Assembly: GCA_017380995.1 (NCBI GenBank)
Contig: JAFOCY010000162.1
Coordinates: forward strand, 1-21,148
Length of the DNA stretch: 21,148 nucleotides
Source: Oscillibacter sp.
GTDB lineage: Bacteria > Bacillota > Clostridia > Oscillospirales > Oscillospiraceae
Direction of reading: 5' to 3'
The position numbers and the translations under genes are program-made. Under the pieces are notes generated by a model. The model was not told where the DNA came from and did no database searches. It saw only the letters and a program-made list of their open reading frames with translations. Every line of letters begins with the position of its first letter. The stretch's first letter is position 1. Positions 16,144-21,148 of this stretch are shown one piece after another.

Positions 16144-16172
16144 ATCGTATCATATTTTAGGCTGGAATACAA
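16144..16172 (-). promoter_or_regulatory. Sigma-A-type promoter for the ddl operon
   Basis: On the minus strand TTGTAT (16167-16172) and TACGAT (16144-16149) are 17 bp apart, with TATGA directly upstream of the -10 (TRTGn). The leader would be about 71 nt and contains both palindromes. No other candidate between the SLH-gene terminator and ddl is better. Confidence 0.55.
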
Positions 16173-16264
16173 CAGCGAAAATAGGATAGATACCATTTCG
16201 AGCCATTTTAACGGCCTGTTTTTACCCATGAGGTATGTCGCCAAAAAATATGAATAAAAGGAAT

Positions 16265-16290
16265 CTGCCCTCTCCCAACGGAAAGGGCAG
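16265..16290 (-). terminator. Intrinsic terminator after the SLH-protein gene
   Basis: A hairpin with CTGCCCT pairing AGGGCAG, then one mismatch and three more pairs, around a CAAC loop, 7 nt after the stop. On the minus strand ATTCCTTTTATTC follows. A T-run on the other side (TTTTATCTTATTTC) means it could also stop plus-strand readthrough. Confidence 0.72.
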
Positions 16291-16297
16291 TTTTATC

Positions 16298-17266
16298 TTA
16301 TTTCAGCCAAGCAAGAGGACTGTACTCCCCTTCCAGCAATGCCCCGGCGGAGGACAGCATCCGGGCAGCGTCCGCCCGGGTGATATCATCAGACATGGCA
16401 CTACTGCCAAAGCTGCCTACCTGCAGGACACTCACCGCTTCCAGGTTTCCAACGGCCTGGGCCGCCCAGGGCGGAACACTTTCCCGGTCTCCATACCAAG
16501 CTTCCAGATCCACATTCTCCACTTCCAGAACCCGGTTCAAAAGCGTAGCAGCCTCATTCAAGGTAATGTTCTCCTCACTGCGGAAAGCAACACCCTCGCT
16601 GGTAGCGCTGCCCTGGATAATGCCGTCCGCCACGCCGGCGGCAGCGTAGGCCTTGGCCCAGACGGGGATGGCTTCATCATCGGTAAACCCGGTCATGGTG
16701 ACATCCGTCACATCCCGGCCTGCCATCTCCATGGTCATAGCCAGAAATTCGCTGCGGGAAACAGACTCGTCCGGCTCAAAATACCAGTTTTCTCCGATCT
16801 TGCTACCGGTGTAGATCCCAAGTTCCGCCATTTCCTGAGCGGCATAAGCACTTTTGGCATCGGTATCAGAATAGGTGACGCCAGACTTAGTTTTTTGAAT
16901 GGTAATGGTAACAGTTGCGGGAGCGGAGGTATTTCCGGAACTGTCGGTAGCGGTATAAGTGAAGCTGTCACCACCGGTGACCCCCTCATTAGGCGTATAA
17001 ACAAAATCAACTCCATCAATGGTGACACTACCCTTGCGGGGTTGGTCCACCACTGCAAAAGTCATGTCCTCCCCCTCTGCATCAGATCCCAGAAACTGGG
17101 CGGAATAAGGAATATCCCGGTACGTCTTGATGGTAATCTCCCGAACAGTAGGCGCACCCTCCGGCACAACTTCTGTCTTCTTCCCAAAAAGCGCCGATGC
17201 GCTTCCGGAAAGGATCAATCCCGCCAAAATCAAAACGGCGGCGCGTTTGAAATAATCATTTTTCAA
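16298..17266 (-). CDS. Secreted Ig-like + triple-SLH surface protein
   Basis: A 322-residue exported protein. I start it at TTG 17266 because GAGGAG lies exactly eight bases upstream; an in-frame GTG at 17275 overlaps that site. Residues 1-25 are a signal peptide (positive MKNDYFKR, hydrophobic VLILAGLILSG, ASA before the mature chain). Residues about 38-125 form one Ig/cadherin-like beta domain (GSVTIDGVDFVYTPN, then GGDSFTYTATDSSGNTSAP). Three S-layer homology repeats follow at about 132-180, 190-248 and 258-310, each with a DxxxxWAxxxxxxGxxxG-like core; the third is the most divergent. SLH domains bind cell-wall polysaccharide, so this is probably wall-anchored. It follows rodA by about 95 nt; no good promoter is visible between them. 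Confidence 0.88.
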   Translation of the reverse strand: MKNDYFKRAAVLILAGLILSGSASALFGKKTEVVPEGAPTVREITIKTYRDIPYSAQFLGSDAEGEDMTFAVVDQPRKGSVTIDGVDFVYTPNEGVTGGDSFTYTATDSSGNTSAPATVTITIQKTKSGVTYSDTDAKSAYAAQEMAELGIYTGSKIGENWYFEPDESVSRSEFLAMTMEMAGRDVTDVTMTGFTDDEAIPVWAKAYAAAGVADGIIQGSATSEGVAFRSEENITLNEAATLLNRVLEVENVDLEAWYGDRESVPPWAAQAVGNLEAVSVLQVGSFGSSAMSDDITRADAARMLSSAGALLEGEYSPLAWLK

Positions 17267-17280
17267 GGGAACCACTCCTC
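17264..17280 (-). promoter_or_regulatory. Ribosome binding site that decides a TTG start
   Basis: GAGGAG (17275-17280 on the minus strand) is followed by an 8-nt spacer and TTG (17264-17266). The only nearby ATG is out of frame. This sets the SLH-protein start. Confidence 0.7.
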
Positions 17281-17331
17281 CTCAATCGATGTCAGGAGTA
17301 GTTTTTTCCCTTGGTGGCGGATTTATACAAA

Positions 17332-17355
17332 GGACCGCCGAAGAATCGGCGGTCC
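17332..17355 (-). terminator. Hairpin terminator after rodA
   Basis: A perfect 10-bp GC-rich stem (GGACCGCCGA with TCGGCGGTCC) and a 4-nt loop, 5 nt after the rodA stop. Only TTTGTATAAAT follows, so the U-tract is short and some readthrough into the SLH-protein gene is plausible. Confidence 0.7.
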
Positions 17356-17360
17356 GGATA

Positions 17361-18530
17361 TTACTGTCTTAACGGCTTCCCCGGCCGTCTTGCCGCAGGA
17401 GATCGCTTTTTGATGCCGGAGACTACGCCCATTGCCATATAAAGCGTCAGAACAGAGGAACCTCCGTAGCTGAAAAAGGGCAGCGTAATGCCGATCGTCG
17501 GCATTACAAAAAGGCACATACCAATGTTGATAATGGTCTGGAAGATCAGCATGGCGGCCATTCCCACGCAGACATAGCATTCAAATGGAGACCGTGCCTT
17601 CTTCGCCACGATCAGTACACGGAAAATAATAGCCAGAAGCAGGGCGATCACCAAAAGACAGCCGATCATACCCAGCTCCTCTCCACATACGGAGAACACC
17701 AGGTCCGTCCACCGTTCCGGAAGCGACTGGCCGCTGGCACTCTGGGACTGTGTACCATTCAAAAGCCCCTGTCCCGTAACACCTCCGGAACCAATGGCAA
17801 GAAGGCTGCGGGATTGCTGCCAGCCCGCCCCAAGAGGATCGTAAGAATGGTCGAAGATCACCAAAAAACGCTGGCGCATATAATTTGGCATCAGATCCAG
17901 GGCCCAAACCGCCGCTACCGCCGCCGCGCCGCCGCACAGCACCAGCACAAACCACCGCAGGGCAAATCCTGCCACAAAGGCCATGCACAAGAAAATAAAG
18001 AAAAAGACCAGGACATTGCCCATATCGCCGGAAACAACGAAATAAAGTCCGCAGATGCCAAGGGTATGAAGGCCTACCGATGCGGCGGAAAAGAAAGACT
18101 TCAGGTCCCGCTTTTCCTCCTGCAGCCAGGCAAGCTGCCAGCCGAGAAGCAGCGTAAAACTGATCTTCACTACCTCCGCCGGGCCAATAGTCACCGGCAG
18201 GAAGGGAAATTGCAGCCAGGCGCGGTTACCGCCCCGCTCCACGCCAAAGGGTGTGAGCAAAAGCAAAATAAAACCCACATTAAAAACCGCCACCAGCTTC
18301 CACCGCTTCATCAGCATCTCCAGATCCACCATAGAGAAGGCGATATACACCATCAGCCCCAGGAAGAGAGCCGCCGTCTGGACCACCACATAGCGCTCGG
18401 AATCCTTATAACGGGTGGCGCTGAAGATCAAAAGGATCCCATACAAAGAGGCAGAGCAGCAAAGGCCCATCAAAACCAGATCCGCCTGTTGGAAAAAGTC
18501 TGCCAATATTCCTTTCAGTCGTTCGATCAT
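17361..18530 (-). CDS. rodA: Rod-shape SEDS peptidoglycan glycosyltransferase RodA
   Basis: A polytopic membrane enzyme that polymerises lipid II into glycan strands during elongation, with a class B PBP as partner. The 389-residue protein has about ten hydrophobic segments. SEDS hallmarks are RGGNRAWLQF (99-108), PAEVVKISFTLLLGW (117-131), the DPLGAGWQQSRSLLAIGSGG region (231-250), PERWTDLVFSVCGEELG (271-287) with the putative catalytic Asp276, and LPFFSYGGSSVL (350-361). The GxGWQxxRS pattern with no long extracellular insert points to RodA rather than FtsW or SpoVE, though SEDS subclass calls from sequence are imperfect. The ATG at 18530 follows GAAAGGCG. It is alone on its transcript up to the hairpin; mreBCD and pbp2 are not nearby. 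Confidence 0.9.
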   Translation of the reverse strand: MIERLKGILADFFQQADLVLMGLCCSASLYGILLIFSATRYKDSERYVVVQTAALFLGLMVYIAFSMVDLEMLMKRWKLVAVFNVGFILLLLTPFGVERGGNRAWLQFPFLPVTIGPAEVVKISFTLLLGWQLAWLQEEKRDLKSFFSAASVGLHTLGICGLYFVVSGDMGNVLVFFFIFLCMAFVAGFALRWFVLVLCGGAAAVAAVWALDLMPNYMRQRFLVIFDHSYDPLGAGWQQSRSLLAIGSGGVTGQGLLNGTQSQSASGQSLPERWTDLVFSVCGEELGMIGCLLVIALLLAIIFRVLIVAKKARSPFECYVCVGMAAMLIFQTIINIGMCLFVMPTIGITLPFFSYGGSSVLTLYMAMGVVSGIKKRSPAARRPGKPLRQ

Positions 18531-18550
18531 AGATATTCGCCTTTCGTAAA

Positions 18551-18572
18551 ACTACTGATTCAGGTTAGTAGT
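18551..18572 (-). repeat. Inverted repeat overlapping the rodA -10 and start site
   Basis: ACTACT (18551-18556) and AGTAGT (18567-18572) are perfect 6-bp arms around a 10-nt centre. One arm overlaps the last three bases of the rodA -10, and the repeat covers the predicted +1. It could be an operator or chance. Confidence 0.35.
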
Positions 18573-18598
18573 ATAGCACAAAGGAAAAGATGTGTAAA
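18570..18598 (-). promoter_or_regulatory. Strong sigma-A-type promoter for rodA
   Basis: On the minus strand TTTACA (18593-18598) and TATACT (18570-18575) are exactly 17 bp apart, with TGTGC before the -10. This is the best consensus match in the window. The leader is about 33 nt. Confidence 0.8.
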
Positions 18599-18620
18599 CG
18601 AACAAAATTCTTTTAATAGA

Positions 18621-18649
18621 TTGTTCATCGGCAAAATCTGTGCTATACT
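18621..18649 (+). promoter_or_regulatory. Sigma-A-type promoter for tsaE-tsaB-upp
   Basis: TTGTTC (18621-18626) and TATACT (18644-18649) are 17 bp apart with TGTGC before the -10, the same 11-base TGTGCTATACT as the divergent rodA promoter. The -35 boxes of the two promoters are 22 bp apart. The expected start is near 18656 and the leader about 32 nt. Confidence 0.75.
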
Positions 18650-18687
18650 GAATTGATTTTAGAAATTTACAGAAAGGATGACACTAC

Positions 18688-19119
18688 GTGGAATTCTTCT
18701 CTCACAGTCCTGCGGAGACAGAAGCCCTGGCAGAGCGGCTGGCACTTCACCTCTCCCCCGGTGCTGTCATCGCTTATGAAGGAGGACTCGGTATGGGCAA
18801 GACCGCTTTTACCCGGGGCCTTGCCAGGGGCCTTGGCTACAACGGCCATGTCACCAGTCCTACTTTTACCATTGTCAACGAATACGAGGGAACAAAGCTG
18901 CCCCTTTTTCACTTCGATATGTACCGCCTGAGCGGAGCGGAGGACCTTTTTGATATTGGCTGGGAGGATTATCTGGACCGTGGCGGCGTATGCGCTGTAG
19001 AATGGAGTGAAATGGTTGCCGATGCCCTGCCTCCCGAGACCATTTACGTCCGCTTTGCACGAAGTCCGGAACATGATTCCTGGCGCACCATTTCTATTGA
19101 AGGAGTGGACCTGATATGA
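18688..19119 (+). CDS. tsaE: tRNA threonylcarbamoyladenosine biosynthesis ATPase TsaE
   Basis: A P-loop ATPase that resets the TsaB-TsaD complex during t6A37 synthesis on ANN-decoding tRNAs. The 143-residue protein starts at GTG 18688, nine bases after AAAGGA. It shows Walker A EGGLGMGKTAFTRGLARGLG (31-50), VTSPTFTIVNEY (55-66), FHFDMYRLSGAEDLFDIGWEDYL and the conserved VEWSE (104-108). Length and motifs are complete for the YjeE family. Its stop overlaps the tsaB start as ATGA, so the two are translationally coupled. It is the first gene of a three-gene operon divergent from rodA. Confidence 0.95.
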   Translation: MEFFSHSPAETEALAERLALHLSPGAVIAYEGGLGMGKTAFTRGLARGLGYNGHVTSPTFTIVNEYEGTKLPLFHFDMYRLSGAEDLFDIGWEDYLDRGGVCAVEWSEMVADALPPETIYVRFARSPEHDSWRTISIEGVDLI

Positions 19120-19805
19120 AGATCCTGGCCATAGAAACCTCTGCCAAAGCAGTGTCCGCCGCCGTGGCGGAAAATGGAAAGATCCTCTGCGCCGGTTATC
19201 AGGATACCGGCCTGACTCACAGCCGCACTCTGATGCCGATTGTGGAAGGGATCTTAAAGAATACAGATCTGGCTATTACAGAGATTGATGCCATTGCTGC
19301 AGCTGTGGGTCCCGGGTCCTTTACCGGCATCCGAATTGGCGTGGCCGCCGCAAAAGGCCTTGCTTTTGGCGCGGACAAACCCGTCATTGCCGTCTCTACC
19401 CTCGCCGCTATGGCGCGGAACGTTGCCTTTTGTGACGGCCTTGTGATCTGCGCCATGGATGCCCGCCGTCAACAGGTCTATAACGCCCTGTTTGATGCAA
19501 AGGACGGCTGTCTGACCCGTCTGAGTGATGACCGGGCCATCGCCCTGGCGGACCTTCTGGCAGAGATCAAAGATGATCCCCGGCAGAAAATTGTGGTGGG
19601 TGACGGCGGACGGCTGTGTCAAAGCTACCTGGAAACCAACGGCGTCCCCTGCCGTCTGGCCCCTCCCCACCTGCTGATGCAAAACGCTATGTCTGTGGCT
19701 CTGGCAGCAGAAGAGCTGGCTGCCGAAGGCAACCTTCTGACATCACAGGAACTGGAACCTGTTTATTTGCGTCCGCCTCATGCGGACCTTCCCAATCGGA
19801 AATAA
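19116..19805 (+). CDS. tsaB: tRNA threonylcarbamoyladenosine biosynthesis protein TsaB
   Basis: A non-catalytic ASKHA-fold partner that dimerises with TsaD to transfer threonylcarbamoyl to A37 of tRNA. The 229-residue protein has the first ASKHA strand MKILAIETSAKAVSAAV and the signature AVGPGSFTGIRIGVAAAKG (63-81), then VIAVSTLAAMA. The C-terminal half is complete and ends in PVYLRPPHADLPNRK, near the usual end of the family. It overlaps tsaE by 4 nt. The next gene is upp, 19 nt on; rimI and tsaD, which commonly follow tsaB in Firmicutes, are not here. The Sua5 enzyme that supplies TsaD's substrate is on the opposite strand about 10 kb away. Confidence 0.94.
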   Translation: MKILAIETSAKAVSAAVAENGKILCAGYQDTGLTHSRTLMPIVEGILKNTDLAITEIDAIAAAVGPGSFTGIRIGVAAAKGLAFGADKPVIAVSTLAAMARNVAFCDGLVICAMDARRQQVYNALFDAKDGCLTRLSDDRAIALADLLAEIKDDPRQKIVVGDGGRLCQSYLETNGVPCRLAPPHLLMQNAMSVALAAEELAAEGNLLTSQELEPVYLRPPHADLPNRK

Positions 19806-19824
19806 AAAATAAAGGAGAATACTT

Positions 19825-20451
19825 ATGAGCGTACACGTGATGAACCACCCTCTGGTTGCCCACAAAATGACCATTCTGCGCGACAAAAACACCAGCGTCA
19901 AGGATTTCCGCGAGCTGGTCAGTGAGATCGGCATGCTCATCACCTATGAAGCTACCCGCGATCTCCCTTTAACTACTAAAACCATCGAAACTCCCATTTG
20001 CGAGATGAATGCCCCTACGCTGAAGGGCAAAAAGTTCGCCGTAGTTCCCATCCTTCGCGCGGGCCTTGGCTTGGTAGACGGTGTTTTGCGAATGGTCCCC
20101 TCTGCCCGTGTGGGCCACATTGGTATGTTCCGCGACGAAGAAACGCTGGAACCTCATGTGTATTTCTGCAAGATGCCCAAAGATATCGCAGACCGGGACA
20201 TCCTGATCGTGGATCCTATGCTGGCTACCGGCGGCAGCGCCGTAGCCGCAGTAGACGAGATGAAGAAGCGCGGCTGCAAGCATATCAAGCTCATGGTCCT
20301 GCTGGCCGCTCCCGAGGGCATCCAGCGGATGCAGGAGGCTCATCCGGATGTGGATATCTTCTGCGGAGCTCTGGATGACCATCTCAATGAAAAAGGATAC
20401 ATTGTTCCCGGCCTTGGCGATGCCGGCGACCGCATTTTCGGCACAAAGTAA
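19825..20451 (+). CDS. upp: Uracil phosphoribosyltransferase
   Basis: Converts uracil and PRPP to UMP in pyrimidine salvage. The 208-residue length is typical. Motifs are [16 protein letters not shown] (73-88), the PRPP loop [19 protein letters not shown] (128-146) and the uracil-binding C-terminus [17 protein letters not shown] (192-208). The ATG at 19825 follows AAAGGAG. The 19-nt gap after tsaB leaves no room for a PyrR attenuator or its own promoter, so it is probably read from the tsaE promoter. A 15-bp hairpin follows directly. The pairing with tRNA-modification genes is unusual but looks like simple operon shuffling. Confidence 0.97.
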   Translation: MSVHVMNHPLVAHKMTILRDKNTSVKDFRELVSEIGMLITYEATRDLPLTTKTIETPICEMNAPTLKGKKFAVVPILRAGLGLVDGVLRMVPSARVGHIGMFRDEETLEPHVYFCKMPKDIADRDILIVDPMLATGGSAVAAVDEMKKRGCKHIKLMVLLAAPEGIQRMQEAHPDVDIFCGALDDHLNEKGYIVPGLGDAGDRIFGTK

Positions 20452-20453
20452 GA

Positions 20454-20487
20454 AAAAATTCCCCCTCCCTTAGGAGGGGGAATTTTT
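20454..20487. terminator. Bidirectional terminator between upp and the hemolysin III-type gene
   Basis: A perfect 15-bp stem (AAAAATTCCCCCTCC with GGAGGGGGAATTTTT) and CTTA loop. It begins 2 nt after the upp stop and its last base is the final base of the convergent gene's TGA. A-runs and T-runs in the arms make it work for both strands. Confidence 0.92.
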
Positions 20488-21148
20488 CAGTAAAGACAGG
20501 TATAGATCCCAAACCAGTGGAGCATTGCACCCGTCAGAACAAAAAGATGCCAGACACAGTGGTCATATTTTTTGCTCCGGGCAAAGGGGACCATACCGAT
20601 GGTATACGCAATGCCTCCCAGGAAAATGAGAAACAGCAATGTCCGGTCATAACGGTAGAGCGTCGGAAGAAAAAGAAGCCCGCTCCAACCCAGGACAAAG
20701 TACAGCGTAAAATGGAGAGGTCTCCATCGTCCGGGACCGAAAACCGCCACCAATGTCACACCCAGAAGGATCACCCCCCATTGCATACAGAAAAAGACGA
20801 TCCCCAGAAGATTTCCCAAAAACACCAACAGCACAGGCGCAAAAGTCCCGCCAATCAGCAAATAAATGGAGCTGTAATCAAGCCGTCGGCAAATGCGTTT
20901 CACCGCAGAGCCTGCTGGCATAGCGTGATAGATACTGCTCGAGAGCATCATCACCATCATGCTGATGCCATAGAAACAGGATGCCATCATCTTTAAAGCT
21001 GTATCAGAGTGCAACACAAGTAGCACAAAACCCATAATGGAAAAAGCGGCCCCCAAGCCATGGCTCACTGCATTGAAGACCTCCTCCCCGATCGTCAGGC
21101 GAGGAGGCTCATTTTTGGCCCGTACCGCCTCCCGGCGGGCAAGACGCA
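20487..21148 (-). CDS. Hemolysin III / TrhA-type (PAQR) membrane protein, 5' end cut by window edge
   Basis: A seven-transmembrane protein of the bacterial PAQR family. Members are called hemolysin III or YqfA/TrhA; bacterial roles centre on membrane energetics and fluidity, and haemolysis is not general. A GTG at 21068 is in frame but is not the true start: the frame continues upstream through EPPRLTIGEEVFNAVSHGLG, which is the conserved N-terminus, and runs off the right edge. Putative metal-site motifs are SHG near the start, SSSIYHAM, DYSSIYLLIGGTFAP and HLFVLTGAMLHWFGIY. Visible length is 219 codons plus the stop. It converges on upp with a shared terminator. The family is secure; the true start lies outside the window. 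Confidence 0.92.
   Translation of the reverse strand, partial: RLARREAVRAKNEPPRLTIGEEVFNAVSHGLGAAFSIMGFVLLVLHSDTALKMMASCFYGISMMVMMLSSSIYHAMPAGSAVKRICRRLDYSSIYLLIGGTFAPVLLVFLGNLLGIVFFCMQWGVILLGVTLVAVFGPGRWRPLHFTLYFVLGWSGLLFLPTLYRYDRTLLFLIFLGGIAYTIGMVPFARSKKYDHCVWHLFVLTGAMLHWFGIYTCLY

Noticed and set aside
20487..21068. GTG at 21068 as the start of the hemolysin III-type gene
   Set aside because: The frame continues upstream through the conserved TIGEEVFNAVSHG segment to the window edge, so 21068 is internal.

Overview
The window looks like chromosomal DNA from a Clostridia-class Firmicute. Gut Oscillospiraceae/Oscillospirales is my best guess, inferred from moderate-to-high GC, GGAGG-type ribosome binding sites, occasional GTG/TTG starts, S-layer-homology domains and Firmicute gene pairs such as UPF0735-hom and UPF0237-UPF0210. 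I see no rRNA, tRNA, CRISPR array, insertion sequence, phage gene or integration site, and no gene-free stretch longer than about 230 bases. It is a core-genome region, densely packed and mostly on the minus strand.

Minus-strand layout, in the direction of transcription. (a) The rod-shape glycosyltransferase rodA starts from a strong divergent promoter and ends at a hairpin; after it comes a secreted protein with an Ig-like domain and three SLH repeats, starting at TTG. (b) A promoter with two perfect inverted repeats heads a tightly packed eight-gene operon: ddl, murF, an ABC-F ATPase, a YdcF/DUF218 membrane protein, a flavodoxin, prfA, a fused Sua5-CoaE protein and an M18 aminopeptidase. 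It ends at a 15-bp perfect hairpin. It joins late peptidoglycan-precursor synthesis (D-Ala-D-Ala manufacture and its attachment to the UDP-MurNAc-peptide) with translation functions (release factor 1, the threonylcarbamoyl-AMP step of tRNA t6A, an ABC-F factor) and CoA synthesis. (c) The aspartate-family amino acid operon follows: an ACT protein with a helix-turn-helix-like N-terminus (UPF0735), homoserine dehydrogenase with an abbreviated regulatory domain, and aspartate kinase with two ACT domains. (d) A separate promoter then drives a UPF0237 ACT protein, a UPF0210 (DUF711/PFL-like) protein and a COG0402 amidohydrolase that leaves the left edge.

Plus strand: tsaE-tsaB-upp form one operon, divergent from rodA, and end at a bidirectional hairpin shared with a convergent hemolysin III-type membrane protein that is cut by the right edge. 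TsaE, TsaB and the Sua5 domain are three parts of the bacterial t6A system; tsaD is not in the window.

I do not see a convincing undescribed system. The points most worth following are the Sua5-CoaE fusion (one uninterrupted frame with no internal start at the junction), the homoserine dehydrogenase with a collapsed ACT domain beside a stand-alone HTH-ACT protein, the function-unknown UPF0237-UPF0210-amidohydrolase cluster, the paired palindromes at the ddl promoter, and a shared TRTGn-extended -10 in all five predicted promoters.
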